Shown: positions 1 through 10,148 of the stretch, piece by piece | Numbering within the stretch: position 1 is the stretch's first letter | Layout of the letters: every line of letters starts with the position of its first letter | NCBI RefSeq assembly: GCF_009903625.1 | Contig: NZ_CP047569.1 | Coordinates: forward strand, 4,324,501 to 4,388,500 | From: Microbulbifer sp. ALW1 | Lineage (GTDB): Bacteria > Pseudomonadota > Gammaproteobacteria > Pseudomonadales > Cellvibrionaceae | Direction: 5' to 3' | DNA: 64,000 nucleotides | The notes under the pieces: model-generated | Databases searched by the model: none | The model's input: only the letters and a program-made list of their open reading frames with translations | Told to the model about the DNA's origin: nothing | Position numbers and translations under genes: made by a program

Positions 1-665
1 ATGGTGGCGGCGCGACGGATGGCTTCTTCCGGATCCAGGGTACCGTTGGTCTCCAGGTCCAGAACCAGCTTGTCCAGGTCGGTGCGCTGCTCTACACGAG
101 CCGCTTCGACGCTGTAAGAAACGCGACGAACCGGGCCGAAAGAGGCGTCCAGCTGCAGGCGGCCAATGGCGCGGGTCTCTTCTTCGTCTTCGCGACGGGC
201 GTCGGCGGGCTGGTAGCCACGGCCGCGCGCAACGGTCAGACGCAGGTTGAGTTCCACATCGCCAGTAATGTTGGCGATCACGTGCTCAGGGTTCACGATT
301 TCGATGTCGTGATCCACCTGGATGTCCCCAGCGGTAACCGCACCCGGGCCTTTCTTGCTCAGGCTCAGTACTGCCTGGTCCTTGCCGTGCATCACCACCG
401 CAATTTCCTTCAGGTTGAGCAGGATTTCAATTACGTCTTCCTGCACACCTTCGATTGCGCTGTACTCGTGCTCAACACCGTCAATCTCGACTTCAGTGAC
501 GGCGCAGCCCGGCATAGAGGACAGCAGGATGCGGCGCAGTGCGTTGCCGAGAGTGTGGCCAAAGCCACGCTCCAGCGGTTCCAGAACCACTTTGGCGTGG
601 TTCTGGTTGTACTCGGTGACGTCAATACGACGAGGTGTCAAAAACTCGTTGACAGCAGTCTGCAT
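1..665 (-). CDS. rpoA: RNA polymerase alpha subunit, N-terminal two thirds (partial)
   Basis: This is the alpha subunit of RNA polymerase, which dimerises to nucleate assembly of beta and beta-prime. The first 221 residues are visible. They cover the N-terminal dimerisation domain, including the conserved [17 protein letters not shown] helix at residues 34-50. The linker and the DNA- and activator-binding C-terminal domain lie beyond the left edge (E. coli alpha has 329 residues). I chose the ATG at 665 over the one at 671 because AGGT sits 6 nt upstream of 665 and [12 protein letters not shown] aligns with the E. coli N-terminus. It lies 45 bp after rpsD as a late gene of the alpha operon. 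Confidence 0.97.
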   Translation of the reverse strand, partial: MQTAVNEFLTPRRIDVTEYNQNHAKVVLEPLERGFGHTLGNALRRILLSSMPGCAVTEVEIDGVEHEYSAIEGVQEDVIEILLNLKEIAVVMHGKDQAVLSLSKKGPGAVTAGDIQVDHDIEIVNPEHVIANITGDVELNLRLTVARGRGYQPADARREDEEETRAIGRLQLDASFGPVRRVSYSVEAARVEQRTDLDKLVLDLETNGTLDPEEAIRRAAT

Positions 666-710
666 AGCCATACCTGTATTACAGTTTTATTCCTTAAATG
701 GAACAGAGCC

Positions 711-1331
711 TTACTTGGAGTAGAGTTCCACGATAAGGTTTTCATTGATCTCTGCCGGCAGATCCACGCGATCCGGAACACGCTTGAAGGTACCTTCGAG
801 CTTGCTCGCATTCACGTCTACCCACTCAACGTCACCGCGCTGTGCAGCGAGGGAAACGGAGTTCTGGATACGCATCTGCTTTTTGGCTTTCTCGCGGATA
901 GCGATGACGTCGCCTTCTTTCACCTGGAAAGAAGGGATATTCACAGCGCTACCGTTAACCAGAATCGCCTTGTGAGATACCAGCTGACGCGCTTCTGCAC
1001 GAGTAGAGCCGAAGCCCATGCGGTAAACCACGTTGTCGAGACGCTTTTCCAGCAGTTGCAGCAGGTTTTCACCAGTTGCACCTTTCAGGCGCGCTGCTTC
1101 CTTATAGTAGTTACGGAACTGCTTTTCCAGCACGCCGTAGATACGACGTACTTTTTGTTTTTCACGCAGCTGAACGCCGTAGTCGGACAGGCGACCGCGA
1201 CCGGCGCCATGAACGCCAGGCTTGGTTTCCGCGCGGCACTTTGACTCGTGCGGGCGAACGCCACTTTTCAGCTGAAGATCGGTACCTTCCCGACGGGAAA
1301 GCTTACATTTTGGTCCAATATAACGTGCCAT
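711..1331 (-). CDS. rpsD: 30S ribosomal protein S4
   Basis: S4 is a primary binder of the 5' domain of 16S rRNA and starts 30S assembly. The 206 residues equal the E. coli length. The N-terminus [19 protein letters not shown] is the family signature, and the S4 RNA-binding fold covers roughly residues 97-160. Only Cys9 and Cys32 are present in the N-terminal region, so this is the form without a four-cysteine zinc site. It lies between rpsK (15 bp) and rpoA in the alpha operon. In E. coli S4 is the translational repressor of this operon; whether it does so here depends on the leader before rpsM. Confidence 0.98.
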   Translation of the reverse strand: MARYIGPKCKLSRREGTDLQLKSGVRPHESKCRAETKPGVHGAGRGRLSDYGVQLREKQKVRRIYGVLEKQFRNYYKEAARLKGATGENLLQLLEKRLDNVVYRMGFGSTRAEARQLVSHKAILVNGSAVNIPSFQVKEGDVIAIREKAKKQMRIQNSVSLAAQRGDVEWVDVNASKLEGTFKRVPDRVDLPAEINENLIVELYSK

Positions 1332-1346
1332 TTCGTCAACCCCCTC

Positions 1347-1736
1347 TTACACGCGACGTTTCTTGGGCGGACGACAACCATTATGCGGGATCGGCGTCAC
1401 GTCGGTGATGTTGGTGATCTTGTAGCCGCAGTTGTTCAGTGCGCGAACAGCAGATTCGCGACCGGGGCCAGGGCCCTTCACTTCGACATCAAGGTTTTTC
1501 AGGCCATATTCCTGAGCAGCAGTACCTGCGCGCTCAGCGGCAACCTGGGCTGCGAAAGGGGTACTCTTACGAGAACCGCGGAAACCGGAGCCACCAGCGG
1601 TAGCCCAGCTCAGAGTATTACCCTGGCGATCAGTGATCGTCACGATCGTGTTGTTGAACGATGCGTGGATGTGGGCAATACCGTCGACAACGGTCTTTTT
1701 GACCTTTTTGCGAACAGTAGTTTTTGGCTTAGCCAT
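1347..1736 (-). CDS. rpsK: 30S ribosomal protein S11
   Basis: S11 forms part of the 30S platform and contacts mRNA near the E site. The 129 residues match the E. coli protein. The basic N-terminus [16 protein letters not shown] and the C-terminus [11 protein letters not shown] are the conserved ends of the family, with the [14 protein letters not shown] segment near residues 23-32 (here [11 protein letters not shown]). It is the second gene of the alpha operon, 64 bp after rpsM and 15 bp before rpsD. Confidence 0.98.
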   Translation of the reverse strand: MAKPKTTVRKKVKKTVVDGIAHIHASFNNTIVTITDRQGNTLSWATAGGSGFRGSRKSTPFAAQVAAERAGTAAQEYGLKNLDVEVKGPGPGRESAVRALNNCGYKITNITDVTPIPHNGCRPPKKRRV

Positions 1737-1800
1737 ACCTGTATCCTAAATCCTGTAACCAAGCTCCTGTTAAGGGAGCGTGTAAAGACTTGCTCGACTC

Positions 1801-2157
1801 TTACTTGCGAATCGGCTTACGCGGACCCTTACGGGTACGGGCGTTAGTCTTGGTGCGCTGACCGCGAAGCGGCAGACTGCGACGATGGCGCAGACCGCGG
1901 AAGCAACCCAGGTCCATCAAACGCTTGATGTTCATGGATACTTCACGACGAAGATCACCTTCAACGGTGAACTTGGCGACTTCGCCACGCACCGATTCCA
2001 GTTGGTCTTCGGAAAGATCGCGGATCTTGGTGGATTCAGCGATACCAGTCGCTGCCAGAATAGACTTAGCCGTGGTGCGACCGATCCCGAAAATGTGGGT
2101 CAGGGAGATCACGGCGTGCTTGTGGTCTGGTACGTTTACACCAGCAATACGTGCCAT
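1801..2157 (-). CDS. rpsM: 30S ribosomal protein S13
   Basis: S13 sits in the 30S head and makes bridges to the 50S and contacts with P-site tRNA. The start was moved to the ATG at 2157, giving 118 residues beginning [14 protein letters not shown] as in other bacteria. An in-frame ATG further upstream would add five residues with no family support. A GGAG lies just upstream of the chosen ATG. The helix-two turns-helix DNA/RNA-binding fold and the basic tail [13 protein letters not shown] are intact. It is the first gene of the alpha operon and follows a 386 bp gap that holds the operon's promoter and leader. Confidence 0.97.
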   Translation of the reverse strand: MARIAGVNVPDHKHAVISLTHIFGIGRTTAKSILAATGIAESTKIRDLSEDQLESVRGEVAKFTVEGDLRREVSMNIKRLMDLGCFRGLRHRRSLPLRGQRTKTNARTRKGPRKPIRK

Positions 2158-2543
2158 AGAGGCATACTCCACGTATTGTGAACCGGCTCATCTTGGTAAT
2201 AGGCGCGGCTCAATTCTCGATACGGCGCTGACAGCGATTAAAAAGCCATCGGCGCCACCAAAAAGGCGCGCAAGAATAGCTTTTCAAACACCAAATTGCA
2301 ATAGCCCACCGTCCCAGGGCCTAAACCCGGGGATGGCAGACGACAGTCAACGCCCCCTTTTTGAAGCCAGGAGTTTAACTCCCGACCTCCACCGCCTACC
2401 TCATGGTTTGCGGTGCTGCCTTTTAACACGGGGCTGTGCCAAGAGGCAAATTCTTTAATGAACAATTGGTGCCAACCTCATCCCGGAGAGAGCACCTGAC
2501 TCACCATCCATGGTAAGTCCCGGGAATCAGCAATGACTGCTGA
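2158..2543 (-). other. spc/alpha intercistronic region (leader of rpsM)
   Basis: This is a 386 bp gap between rpmJ and rpsM with no convincing gene. A 7-bp inverted repeat (AATCAGC/GCTGATT, 2525-2545) overlaps the rpmJ stop and may mark the end of the spc transcript, although no T tract follows. The promoter candidate at 2273-2301 comes next. The leader then holds a GCGCC/GGCGC stem followed by a T5 run near 2230-2260, resembling a weak attenuator. E. coli S4 binds a pseudoknot in the equivalent leader, and I could not recognise that fold here. Confidence 0.5.
2273..2301 (-). promoter_or_regulatory. candidate sigma-70 promoter for the alpha operon
   Basis: On the minus strand TTGCAA is followed after exactly 17 nt by TATTCT, each matching four of six consensus positions. 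Transcription would begin near 2266 and give a leader of about 109 nt before rpsM. The position fits the place where E. coli has its alpha operon leader. The match is by eye and unscored. Confidence 0.45.
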
Positions 2544-2660
2544 TTAGCCCTGCCGCTGCTTGTGACGCGGCTCGGCGCTGCAGATTACCCGCAGAACGCC
2601 TTTGCGACGTACGATTTTGCAGTTACGGCAGATCTTTTTAACAGAAGCGCGTACTTTCAT
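2544..2660 (-). CDS. rpmJ: 50S ribosomal protein L36 (zinc-binding form)
   Basis: This short gene encodes 38 residues: [15 protein letters not shown] followed by [19 protein letters not shown] and the tail QRQG. It is the zinc-ribbon form of L36, with Cys11, Cys14, Cys27 and His32 as ligands. L36 organises 23S rRNA helices near the peptidyl transferase region. It ends the spc operon 39 bp after secY, the position it holds in E. coli. Because this is the Zn form, a second zinc-free copy could exist elsewhere in the genome. Confidence 0.97.
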   Translation of the reverse strand: MKVRASVKKICRNCKIVRRKGVLRVICSAEPRHKQRQG

Positions 2661-2699
2661 GACCTTACCTCAATTCATTCCTGCTGCGGCGGCTACCGG

Positions 2700-4046
2700 T
2701 TAACGGCGGCCGTAGCCTTGCAGATTCGCCTTTTTCATCAACCCTTCGTACTGGTGGGACAGCAAATGCGACTGCACCTGCGCCATGAAGTCCATCACTA
2801 CGACCACTACGATCAGCAGAGAAGTACCCCCCAAGTAAAAGGGAATGTTCAGCCCAACTACCAGGAACTGCGGCAGCAGGGATACCAATGCGATGTATAC
2901 GGCACCCACCAGGGTCAGACGAGTCAGAACGCTGTCGATATAACGTGCGGTCTGTTCGCCGGGGCGAATACCGGGCACATAGGCACCGGATTTTTTCAGG
3001 TTGTCTGCAACTTCATTGGGGTTGAACATCAACGCCGTATAGAAGAAGCAGAAGAAGCCGATCAGCAGCGCGAACAGGATAATGTTCAGCGGCTGGCCCG
3101 GGCCCAACTGCAGTGCCATCCACTGCAGAATCTGCGCGCCGATGCCTTCACCACCCTGGCCGAACCACTGCGCTAGAGTCGCAGGGAACAGCAGGATACT
3201 GCTGGCGAAGATCACCGGGATAACACCGGCCATATTCACCTTCAGTGGCAAGTGGCTGGACTGCGCAGCCGGCGCCTGGGAGTAACGACCGGCCTGACGA
3301 CGCGCGTGATTGATGGTGATGCGGCGTTGACCGCGCTCCATAACCACGACGAAGTACACGACAGCAATCGCTACAAAACCAATCGCAAGCAGCATCAGAA
3401 TATGCAGCTCACCCTGGCGCGCCTGCTCAAAAGCCTGACCAATGGCACTGGGCAGTCCCGCAACAATACCGGCGAAGATCAGCATGGAAATACCATTGCC
3501 AACACCGCGCTCGGTAATCTGCTCGCCCAGCCACATCATGAACACAGCGCCGGTTACCAGTGACACTACGGCCACGAAGTAAAATCCGAACGCCGGCTCA
3601 GCGGAATAAGCCAGGTTTTGACCGGCCAGACCAAACGTCATCCCGATACCCTGGATGAGTGCAAGCACTACAGTCAGGTAACGGGTGTACTGATTGATCT
3701 TACGCCGTCCTGCATCACCTTCTTTCTTCAACGCCTCCAGAGAAGGCGTTACCGCGGTCATCAACTGCATGATGATGGACGCGGAGATGTAAGGCATGAT
3801 GCCGAGGGCCAGAATACTCATCCGCTCCAGTGCGCCACCGGAGAACATGTTGAACAGGCCAAGGATGGTTCCCTGGTTCTGATTAAACAGGTTCGCCAGT
3901 TTTTCCGGATCAATACCGGGCACTGGAATGTGGGTCCCTATGCGATAAACAAGAATCGCGAGAAACAGAAAACGAAGGCGAGCCCAAAGCTCGCCTAATC
4001 CCTTGCCGTTACCCAGGGAGTTAACACCAGATCCTGGTCGTGCCAT
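2700..4046 (-). CDS. secY: preprotein translocase channel subunit SecY
   Basis: SecY forms the channel of the SecYEG translocon in the inner membrane. It is required for export of, among others, the secreted proteins encoded in the middle of this window. The 448 residues (E. coli 443) contain ten hydrophobic segments. They begin [20 protein letters not shown] and include the TM1/plug region with [10 protein letters not shown] and the conserved cytoplasmic loop [15 protein letters not shown] before TM9. It lies 12 bp after rplO and before rpmJ in the spc operon. Nothing in the sequence looks altered. Confidence 0.98.
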   Translation of the reverse strand: MARPGSGVNSLGNGKGLGELWARLRFLFLAILVYRIGTHIPVPGIDPEKLANLFNQNQGTILGLFNMFSGGALERMSILALGIMPYISASIIMQLMTAVTPSLEALKKEGDAGRRKINQYTRYLTVVLALIQGIGMTFGLAGQNLAYSAEPAFGFYFVAVVSLVTGAVFMMWLGEQITERGVGNGISMLIFAGIVAGLPSAIGQAFEQARQGELHILMLLAIGFVAIAVVYFVVVMERGQRRITINHARRQAGRYSQAPAAQSSHLPLKVNMAGVIPVIFASSILLFPATLAQWFGQGGEGIGAQILQWMALQLGPGQPLNIILFALLIGFFCFFYTALMFNPNEVADNLKKSGAYVPGIRPGEQTARYIDSVLTRLTLVGAVYIALVSLLPQFLVVGLNIPFYLGGTSLLIVVVVVMDFMAQVQSHLLSHQYEGLMKKANLQGYGRR

Positions 4047-4058
4047 TGGGGCCTCGAT

Positions 4059-4493
4059 TTAGTCTTCTACTTTTCCGCCAGCAGCTTCGATGGCTGCTTT
4101 AGCACCCTTGGTGACGCCCAGACCTTTCACGGTAACCGCTTTGGTCAGCTCACCAGACAGGAACACTTTGGCGCGTTTAATGTGGCCGCCGATGATATCG
4201 GCATTTTTCAGCGCTGCCAAATCAATAGTGTCACCTTCTACCTTCGCCAGCTCCGCCAGACGCACTTCCGCAACAAAGCGGCCAACGCGAGAGGTGAAAC
4301 CGTACTTCGGCAGACGCTTCTGCAAAGGCATCTGACCGCCTTCGAAGCCCGGACGAACGCTACCACCGGAACGGGCCTTTTGACCCTTGTGACCACGGCC
4401 ACCGGTTTTACCCAGACCGCTACCGATGCCGCGACCAACGCGCTTGGCGCTGTGCTTGTGACCCTCAGCGGGAGACAGTTCATTCAAACGCAT
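4059..4493 (-). CDS. rplO: 50S ribosomal protein L15
   Basis: L15 is a late-assembly protein that threads a long glycine- and arginine-rich N-terminal extension into 23S rRNA. The 144 residues equal the E. coli protein. The N-terminus [20 protein letters not shown] and the [20 protein letters not shown] stretch are typical. The gene starts a single base after the rpmD stop, so translation is probably coupled. The next gene is secY, an arrangement conserved across bacteria. Confidence 0.98.
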   Translation of the reverse strand: MRLNELSPAEGHKHSAKRVGRGIGSGLGKTGGRGHKGQKARSGGSVRPGFEGGQMPLQKRLPKYGFTSRVGRFVAEVRLAELAKVEGDTIDLAALKNADIIGGHIKRAKVFLSGELTKAVTVKGLGVTKGAKAAIEAAGGKVED

Positions 4494-4494
4494 G

Positions 4495-4680
4495 TTACGC
4501 CTCCTCTACTTTTACGAGGTAGTTCACTTTGTTGATCATGCCGCGCACAGAGGGAGTGTCTTCCACTTCCACAGTGTGACCAATGCGGCGCAGACCCAGA
4601 CCAGCAACACATGCCTGATGATTTTTCAGACGACCGTTGATGCTTTTAACCTGGGTTACTTTGATGGTCTTTTTAGCCAT
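4495..4680 (-). CDS. rpmD: 50S ribosomal protein L30
   Basis: L30 is a small 50S protein. The 61 residues begin [20 protein letters not shown] and are close to the 59-residue E. coli protein, with the conserved [21 protein letters not shown] core. It lies 66 bp after rpsE, an unusually long spacing inside this operon that holds a GC-rich hairpin, and one base before rplO. Confidence 0.97.
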   Translation of the reverse strand: MAKKTIKVTQVKSINGRLKNHQACVAGLGLRRIGHTVEVEDTPSVRGMINKVNYLVKVEEA

Positions 4681-4709
4681 GACTCATTCACTCAAAGCAA
4701 GTTCAGAAC

Positions 4710-4738
4710 GGGCCGCAGCGGTATTACTGCCGCGGCCC
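4710..4738 (-). repeat. GC-rich hairpin between rpsE and rpmD
   Basis: The arms GGGCCGC and GCGGCCC form a perfect 7-bp inverted repeat with a 15-nt loop in the 66-bp gap. There is no T tract, so an RNA processing or stabilising role is more likely than termination. This is inference. Confidence 0.5.
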
Positions 4739-4746
4739 AAACCGAA

Positions 4747-5256
4747 TCAGTTCAGGATTTCTTCCACAGACTTGCCACGCTTCGCGGCAACGTCTTCAGG
4801 ACTGCTCATCTGGTCCAGTGCACTGAAAGTAGCGCGAACGACGTTTACCGGATTGGTAGAGCCGTAGCACTTGGCCAGTACGTTATGAACGCCAGCCATT
4901 TCAAGCACGGAGCGCATGGCACCACCGGCGATAACACCGGTACCCTGGGAAGCGGGCTGCATGTAAACCTTGGAACCACCGTGGCGACCGTTGGTAGCGT
5001 ACTGAATGGTGTCACCGTTCAGGTCTACCTGGATCATGTTGCGACGCGCAGCTTCCATTGCCTTTTGAATGGCAACAGGCACTTCGCGAGCCTTACCACG
5101 ACCAAAGCCAACGCGGCCATTGCCATCGCCAACCACAGTCAGTGCGGTGAACGCAAAGATACGACCACCCTTTACAGTTTTGGCAACACGGTTGACCTGG
5201 ACCAGCTTTTCCTGGAGGCCTTCGTCATTGCCTTTTTCGACTTTATCTCTAGCCAT
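4747..5256 (-). CDS. rpsE: 30S ribosomal protein S5
   Basis: S5 helps form the mRNA entry site and affects decoding accuracy. The 169 residues compare with 167 in E. coli. The double-stranded-RNA-binding-like N-terminal domain carries [20 protein letters not shown], the basic loop where spectinomycin-resistance changes map, followed by [19 protein letters not shown]. The S5 C-terminal fold with [13 protein letters not shown] is intact. It lies 10 bp after rplR in the spc operon. Confidence 0.98.
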   Translation of the reverse strand: MARDKVEKGNDEGLQEKLVQVNRVAKTVKGGRIFAFTALTVVGDGNGRVGFGRGKAREVPVAIQKAMEAARRNMIQVDLNGDTIQYATNGRHGGSKVYMQPASQGTGVIAGGAMRSVLEMAGVHNVLAKCYGSTNPVNVVRATFSALDQMSSPEDVAAKRGKSVEEILN

Positions 5257-5266
5257 AACTCAACCC

Positions 5267-5617
5267 TTAGAATTTCAGACCGGCTTCACGGGCAGCGTCT
5301 GCCAGGGCCTTAACACGGCCGTGGTATTTGAAACCGCTACGATCGAAGGCTACCGTTTCAACGCCAGCGGCTTTCGCGCGCTCAGCGATCAGGGTACCAA
5401 CGGCTGTCGCAGCGTCGACGTTACCGGTTTTGCTTTCACGCAGGTCCTTATCCAGAGTAGAGGCAGAAGCCAATACCTTGTCGCCATCGGCGGTCAGGAT
5501 CTGTGCGTAAATGTGGCGAGGTGTGCGGTTCACTGTCAGGCGAACGGCGCCCAGCTCACGCATTTTGGCGCGGGCACGACGTGCACGACGCAAGCGAGAT
5601 TGCTTTTTAACGTTCAT
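5267..5617 (-). CDS. rplR: 50S ribosomal protein L18
   Basis: L18 binds 5S rRNA and joins the central protuberance. The 116 residues (E. coli 117) begin with a basic tail [19 protein letters not shown] and end [20 protein letters not shown]. It lies 9 bp after rplF and 10 bp before rpsE, in the standard spc order. Confidence 0.97.
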   Translation of the reverse strand: MNVKKQSRLRRARRARAKMRELGAVRLTVNRTPRHIYAQILTADGDKVLASASTLDKDLRESKTGNVDAATAVGTLIAERAKAAGVETVAFDRSGFKYHGRVKALADAAREAGLKF

Positions 5618-5626
5618 ATCTATGCC

Positions 5627-6160
5627 TTACTTCTTCTTAGCCTCTTTGCGATACACGCGTTCGTCGGCGTAGCGGACACCCTTACCTTTGTAGGGCTCCG
5701 GCGGACGGAATGCGCGGATCTCAGCGGCTACTTGACCTAACAGCTGCTTGTCGCTGCTCTTCAGTACGATTTCAGTCTGGCTCGGGGTTTCGGCGCTAAC
5801 GCCTTCCGGCAGGTCGTAATCTACCGGGTGGGAGAAACCGAGAGTCAGGTTTACGGTCTTACCTGCTGCTTTCGCACGGTAACCAACACCGTTCAGCTGC
5901 AGTTTCTTTTCGAAACCCTGACTGACACCGACCACCATATTGTTAACCAGTGCACGGGTTGTACCCGCCAGTGCACGCGCCTGCTTGGAGCCATTGCGCG
6001 CGGCAAAGGTCAGCTGGCTCTCTTCCTGCTTCACTTCCACATCGGAGTGGATGTTGAAGCTCAGATTGCCGTTACCGCCTTTTACGGCGATATCCTGACC
6101 CTTCAGGTCAACAGAAACACCAGCGGGGATGCTTACTGGACTATTTGCTACTCGAGACAT
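5627..6160 (-). CDS. rplF: 50S ribosomal protein L6
   Basis: L6 lies near the factor-binding region of the 50S subunit. The 177 residues equal E. coli L6. Two repeated L6 domains cover about residues 1-82 and 83-177. The C-terminal signature [20 protein letters not shown] marks the conserved 23S rRNA-binding segment. It is 12 bp after rpsH and 9 bp before rplR. Confidence 0.98.
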   Translation of the reverse strand: MSRVANSPVSIPAGVSVDLKGQDIAVKGGNGNLSFNIHSDVEVKQEESQLTFAARNGSKQARALAGTTRALVNNMVVGVSQGFEKKLQLNGVGYRAKAAGKTVNLTLGFSHPVDYDLPEGVSAETPSQTEIVLKSSDKQLLGQVAAEIRAFRPPEPYKGKGVRYADERVYRKEAKKK

Positions 6161-6172
6161 TTCAACCCCCGC

Positions 6173-6565
6173 TTAGAATACGGTGCAGAGCACTTCGCCA
6201 CCGACACCAGCCTGACGAGCGGCACGGTCAGTCATCACACCCTGAGAGGTGGAGACGATCGCGACACCCAGGCCACCGCGTACGGTAGGCAGAGCTTTCT
6301 TACCAGCGTAAGAACGCAGACCCGGACGGGAAACCCGATCCAGCTCAGCGATTACTGGTTTGCCCTGAAAGTATTTCAGTTCAATAGTCAGCTCAGGCTT
6401 GCCACCTTCGCTAACGCTTACTTCAGTGATGTAACCTTCGCTCTTCAGAACTTCAGCTACCGCCACTTTCAATTTGGATGAAGGCATGGAAACGCTGCCC
6501 TTTCCGCGGCCCAGGGCGTTGCGGATGCGGGTCAGCATATCTGCCAACGGATCTTGCATACTCAT
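6173..6565 (-). CDS. rpsH: 30S ribosomal protein S8
   Basis: S8 is a primary binder of the 16S central domain. The 130 residues equal E. coli S8, beginning [16 protein letters not shown], with the conserved C-terminal motif [18 protein letters not shown]. In E. coli S8 also represses translation of the spc operon at a site near rplX-rplE. I did not identify that site here. It lies 24 bp after rpsN. Confidence 0.98.
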   Translation of the reverse strand: MSMQDPLADMLTRIRNALGRGKGSVSMPSSKLKVAVAEVLKSEGYITEVSVSEGGKPELTIELKYFQGKPVIAELDRVSRPGLRSYAGKKALPTVRGGLGVAIVSTSQGVMTDRAARQAGVGGEVLCTVF

Positions 6566-6589
6566 TACTTAAGACTCCTCAAGCCAACC

Positions 6590-6895
6590 TTACCAGCTGG
6601 ACTTAACCAGGCCGGGGACATCACCACGCATGGCTGCTTCACGCAGCTTGTTACGGCACAGGCCGAATTTGCGGTAGACAGCGTGGGGGCGACCAGTGAT
6701 ACGACAGCGACGTTGCTGACGTACCGGGCTTGCATCGCGCGGCAGTTTCTGCAGCTTGAGTTGAGCCTCCCACTGCTCCTCTTCGGAAGCAGTGGCACTG
6801 GCGATGATCGCCTTCAGCTCTTGACGCTTTTCAGCGTACTTAGCTGCGGTTCGAGCGCGCTTGTTCTCACGCGCAATCATGGATTTCTTCGCCAT
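6590..6895 (-). CDS. rpsN: 30S ribosomal protein S14 (zinc-free form)
   Basis: S14 is a late-joining protein of the 30S head. At 101 residues it is the long form found in most proteobacteria and lacks the CxxC...CxxC zinc site of the short form. The C-terminus reads [20 protein letters not shown] and then [19 protein letters not shown]. It is 9 bp after rplE and 24 bp before rpsH. Confidence 0.98.
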   Translation of the reverse strand: MAKKSMIARENKRARTAAKYAEKRQELKAIIASATASEEEQWEAQLKLQKLPRDASPVRQQRRCRITGRPHAVYRKFGLCRNKLREAAMRGDVPGLVKSSW

Positions 6896-6904
6896 GGAAT
6901 CCTC

Positions 6905-7444
6905 TTAACCCTTGAAAGGGAAGTTGAACGCTTTCAGCAGTGCACGACCTTGATCGTCGTTAGCTGCTGTAGTGGTAATACAAATATCCAGACCGCGGAT
7001 TTTGTCTACTTTGTCGTAGTCAATCTCCGGGAAGATGATTTGTTCTGTAACACCCATCGAGAAGTTTCCACGACCGTCGAACTGCTTCGGGCTGATGCCA
7101 CGGAAGTCGCGGATACGCGGAATCGCGATACCGATCAGACGCTCCAGGAACTCATACATGCGCTCGCCGCGCAGAGTTACCTTACAGCCGATCGGCCATT
7201 CTTCACGGATTTTGAAACCCGCGATGGACTTACGCGCCTTGGTCACGATGGGTTTTTGACCGGTGATTGCTGTCATATCAGTAACAGCGTGTTCCAGTAC
7301 CTTCTTATCACCAACAGCTTCGCCGACACCCATGTTGACGGTGATCTTGGTGATGCGCGGCACGGACATCACATTCTCGAGGCCAAGCTCTTCTTTCAGC
7401 TTGGGCGCGAGTTCTTTGCTATAGAGCTCTTTAAGCCTTGCCAT
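6905..7444 (-). CDS. rplE: 50S ribosomal protein L5
   Basis: L5 binds 5S rRNA and contacts P-site tRNA from the central protuberance. The 179 residues equal E. coli L5. Family landmarks are the N-terminus [20 protein letters not shown], the loop [20 protein letters not shown] and [20 protein letters not shown]. It lies 18 bp after rplX in the spc operon. Confidence 0.98.
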   Translation of the reverse strand: MARLKELYSKELAPKLKEELGLENVMSVPRITKITVNMGVGEAVGDKKVLEHAVTDMTAITGQKPIVTKARKSIAGFKIREEWPIGCKVTLRGERMYEFLERLIGIAIPRIRDFRGISPKQFDGRGNFSMGVTEQIIFPEIDYDKVDKIRGLDICITTTAANDDQGRALLKAFNFPFKG

Positions 7445-7462
7445 GATATCTACCTGACCTAC

Positions 7463-7780
7463 TTATGCGTCAACGGCATCGCCGCTGGATTTGAAGACGC
7501 GAATCTTAGTGCCGTCTTCCAGTACTTTGAAGCCTACCCGGTCAGCTTTATTAGTTGACGGATTGAAAATGGCCACGTTGGAAGCCTGGATAGCGGCTTC
7601 CTTCTCAACGATGCCACCTGCAACGCCCAGCTGGGGGTTCGGTTTCTGGTGTTTTTTGATCATCTGAACACCGGCAACAATCAGGCGACCGTCGTTCAGC
7701 ACCTTACGTACGGTGCCGCGCTTGCCCTTGTCGCGACCGGCGATAACGATCACTTCGTCGTCACGCTTGATCTTGCGCAT
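7463..7780 (-). CDS. rplX: 50S ribosomal protein L24
   Basis: L24 is an assembly-initiating protein that binds the 5' end of 23S rRNA near the exit tunnel. The 105 residues (E. coli 104) begin [20 protein letters not shown], the KOW motif (residues 6-33) that binds RNA. It lies between rplN (20 bp) and rplE (18 bp). Confidence 0.98.
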   Translation of the reverse strand: MRKIKRDDEVIVIAGRDKGKRGTVRKVLNDGRLIVAGVQMIKKHQKPNPQLGVAGGIVEKEAAIQASNVAIFNPSTNKADRVGFKVLEDGTKIRVFKSSGDAVDA

Positions 7781-7800
7781 AACTCTTCTCCGCTCGTGGC

Positions 7801-8169
7801 TTAGATTACTTCGGGAGCCAGTGAGATGATCTTCATGAACTTCTCACCACGCAGCTCGCGGGTAACCGGGCCAAAAATACGGGTGCCGACCGGAGCATGG
7901 TTCTGGTTCAGCAGCACCGCTGCGTTATCGTCAAATTTGATCAGGGAGCCATCCGGGCGGCGCACACCTTTCTTGGTGCGAACCACTACCGCATTCATTA
8001 CCTGACCCTTCTTTACCTTACCGCGAGGAATTGCTTCCTTAACGGTCACCTTAATGATGTCGCCAACGCCAGCGTAGCGACGGTGGGAGCCGCCCAGCAC
8101 CTTGATGCACATGACACGGCGAGCCCCACTGTTATCGGCTACTTCTAAGTAGGATTCTGCTTGAATCAT
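7801..8169 (-). CDS. rplN: 50S ribosomal protein L14
   Basis: L14 sits at the subunit interface, making bridges to 16S rRNA. The 122 residues begin [20 protein letters not shown], the family signature, with the conserved motif [20 protein letters not shown]. It is the first gene of the spc group. The 49-bp gap from rpsQ is one of the larger ones in this stretch, but I could not read a promoter in it. Confidence 0.98.
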   Translation of the reverse strand: MIQAESYLEVADNSGARRVMCIKVLGGSHRRYAGVGDIIKVTVKEAIPRGKVKKGQVMNAVVVRTKKGVRRPDGSLIKFDDNAAVLLNQNHAPVGTRIFGPVTRELRGEKFMKIISLAPEVI

Positions 8170-8218
8170 TGTTCCTCTCCGAAAACCTGTTTAGGTCTTC
8201 ACAGTCAATGGGCCAGGG

Positions 8219-8482
8219 TTAAACCTTCGCCGCACGCTCTACAATTTTCTGCAAGGACCAGGACTTGCTCTTGGACAGCGGACGAGATTCTTCGATGGTT
8301 ACGACATCGCCGATGCCGCACTCATTGTTTTCGTCGTGTGCCTTGAGCTTGGTGGACTTGCTCACGATTTTGCCGTAGATCGGGTGCTTAACACGGCGCT
8401 CGATCAAAACGGTGATGGTTTTATCCATCTTGTCACTCACGACCTTGCCGGTCAGAGTCCGCTTCAGTTGTGCTTCAGCCAT
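8219..8482 (-). CDS. rpsQ: 30S ribosomal protein S17
   Basis: S17 is a primary binder of the 16S 5' domain. The 87 residues carry an OB fold, with [20 protein letters not shown] at the N-terminus and the conserved [18 protein letters not shown] near the end. It is the last S10-operon gene, 2 bp after rpmC. Confidence 0.98.
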   Translation of the reverse strand: MAEAQLKRTLTGKVVSDKMDKTITVLIERRVKHPIYGKIVSKSTKLKAHDENNECGIGDVVTIEESRPLSKSKSWSLQKIVERAAKV

Positions 8483-8484
8483 GA

Positions 8485-8676
8485 TTAATTACCTGCCTTC
8501 TCGGTCAACACAGTCTTAATGCGAGCAATGTCGCGACGAGTCTGCTTCAGCAGATGAGTCTGGTTCAGCTGACCGGTGGACTTCTGCATGCGCAGCTTGA
8601 ATTGTGCTTCAAGCTGGCTCAGCAGTTCCTGGTTCAGTTCTTCAACAGACTTTGAGCGTAGATCTGCAGTCTTCAT
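8485..8676 (-). CDS. rpmC: 50S ribosomal protein L29
   Basis: L29 is a two-helix protein at the tunnel exit, near the SRP and trigger factor docking site. The 63 residues equal E. coli L29, with [20 protein letters not shown] and the end [17 protein letters not shown]. Its ATG shares one base with the rplP stop codon (TAATG), so translation is probably coupled. Confidence 0.97.
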   Translation of the reverse strand: MKTADLRSKSVEELNQELLSQLEAQFKLRMQKSTGQLNQTHLLKQTRRDIARIKTVLTEKAGN

Positions 8677-9089
8677 TACATCACCGAACGCTTAACGAAA
8701 GTTGTCTTTACAGGCAGCTTGGCCGCGGCGAGCTCGAAAGCTTCACGGGCCAATTCTTCGGAAACACCCTCCATCTCGTAGAGGACCTTGCCTGGCTGAA
8801 TCTGGGCAACCCAGTACTCAACGCCACCCTTACCTTTACCCATCCGAACCTCGAGAGGCTTGTTGGTGATGGGCTTGTCCGGAAACACACGAATCCAGAT
8901 TTTACCGCCACGCTTAACGTGACGAGTCATTGCGCGACGAGCCGCTTCGATCTGGCGCGCAGTAATGCGTCCACGACCGATGGCCTTAAGGCCGAACTCG
9001 CCAAAGCTCACTTTAGAGCCGCGCTGGGAAAGACCGCGGTTGCGACCCTTCTGTACCTTGCGGAATTTTGTACGCTTCGGTTGTAGCAT
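8676..9089 (-). CDS. rplP: 50S ribosomal protein L16
   Basis: L16 lies beside the A site of the 50S and is needed for peptidyl transferase maturation. The 137 residues begin [20 protein letters not shown]. The conserved loop [19 protein letters not shown] contains the arginine that is hydroxylated in E. coli L16. It overlaps rpmC by one base and is 11 bp after rpsC. Confidence 0.98.
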   Translation of the reverse strand: MLQPKRTKFRKVQKGRNRGLSQRGSKVSFGEFGLKAIGRGRITARQIEAARRAMTRHVKRGGKIWIRVFPDKPITNKPLEVRMGKGKGGVEYWVAQIQPGKVLYEMEGVSEELAREAFELAAAKLPVKTTFVKRSVM

Positions 9090-9100
9090 CTGCGCACCCC

Positions 9101-9781
9101 TTACTTAGCAGCTTTCTTGCGAGTCTTCGCTGGCTTCTCTTCGGGGATTTCGTCACCGATGACTTCGCCTTTGAAGATCCAAACTTTCACACCGATGATG
9201 CCGTAGGTAGTACTGGCTTCATAAGTGCCGTAGTCGATGTTGGCACGCAGAGTGTGCAGCGGCACACGGCCTTCACGGTACCATTCGGTACGGGCAATCT
9301 CGGCACCGCCAAGACGACCACTTACCTGAATCTTGATACCTTCAGCGCCCTGGCGCATAGCGTTCTGTACGGCGCGCTTCATAGCACGACGGAACATAAC
9401 GCGACGCTCCAGCTGCTGGGCAACGTTCTGGGCAACCAGGGTTGCGTCCAGATCAGGCTTGCGCACTTCTTCGATGTCGATGTGCACGGGCACACCCATC
9501 TGCTTGCTCACCTCGTTGCGCAGACGCTCTACGTCTTCACCTTTCTTACCGATCACGATACCCGGACGCGCAGTGTGAATGGTCACACGAGCGGTATTGG
9601 CCGGACGTTCGATCTCGATGCGGCTCACGGAAGCGTGGGCCAGTTTTTTGCGAATGAATTCGCGAACTTTCAGATCCGTGTACAGCTTGTCTGCGTACTC
9701 GTCGCTGCCGGCATACCAAACAGAGGTATGCTTTTTAACGATACCCAGACGAATGCCGGTAGGATGTACTTTTTGTCCCAT
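9101..9781 (-). CDS. rpsC: 30S ribosomal protein S3
   Basis: S3 forms part of the mRNA entry tunnel and its helicase face. The 226 residues (E. coli 233) begin [20 protein letters not shown]. The KH domain (about residues 40-110) carries [20 protein letters not shown], with the GxxG loop in the form GKKG. The C-terminal S3 domain is complete and ends in a lysine-rich tail. It is in the normal position between rplV and rplP. Confidence 0.98.
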   Translation of the reverse strand: MGQKVHPTGIRLGIVKKHTSVWYAGSDEYADKLYTDLKVREFIRKKLAHASVSRIEIERPANTARVTIHTARPGIVIGKKGEDVERLRNEVSKQMGVPVHIDIEEVRKPDLDATLVAQNVAQQLERRVMFRRAMKRAVQNAMRQGAEGIKIQVSGRLGGAEIARTEWYREGRVPLHTLRANIDYGTYEASTTYGIIGVKVWIFKGEVIGDEIPEEKPAKTRKKAAK

Positions 9782-9800
9782 GGTTTTCTCGCCTGCTCTC

Positions 9801-10133
9801 TTATTTCTCGGCTACTTTCACAGTAATGTGACAAGTACGCTTAAGAATACGATCGGCACGACCCTTGGCACGCGGCTTAATGCGTTTCATGGTCATACCC
9901 TCATCCACGAAGATGGTGGAAACCTTCAGCTCGTCAACATCGGCACCTTCATTGTGCTCGGCGTTGGCGATTGCAGATTCCAGAACCTTCTTGACGATCG
10001 CAGCACCCTTCTTGTGGCTGAAAGCCAGGATGTCCAGGGCTTCCTCGACACCTTTGCCGCGAATCTGATCAGCTACCAGACGCGCTTTCTGTGCCGACAG
10101 ACGAGCACCGCGTAATTTTGCTTGTACTTCCAT
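9801..10133 (-). CDS. rplV: 50S ribosomal protein L22
   Basis: L22 lines the nascent-peptide exit tunnel with a long beta-hairpin. The 110 residues equal E. coli L22, with the N-terminus [20 protein letters not shown] and hairpin residues [20 protein letters not shown]. Tunnel-narrowing macrolide-resistance changes are not apparent. It is 15 bp after rpsS. Confidence 0.98.
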   Translation of the reverse strand: MEVQAKLRGARLSAQKARLVADQIRGKGVEEALDILAFSHKKGAAIVKKVLESAIANAEHNEGADVDELKVSTIFVDEGMTMKRIKPRAKGRADRILKRTCHITVKVAEK

Positions 10134-10148
10134 CTTTAATACCTCGGC

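Noticed and set aside
2340..2425. tRNA-like stretch (GGCAG...CTGCC ends with a GGGAGTTAAACTCC element) in the rpsM-rpmJ gap
   Set aside because: No consistent D-arm, anticodon arm or T-loop could be drawn, and the spacing does not fit a tRNA.
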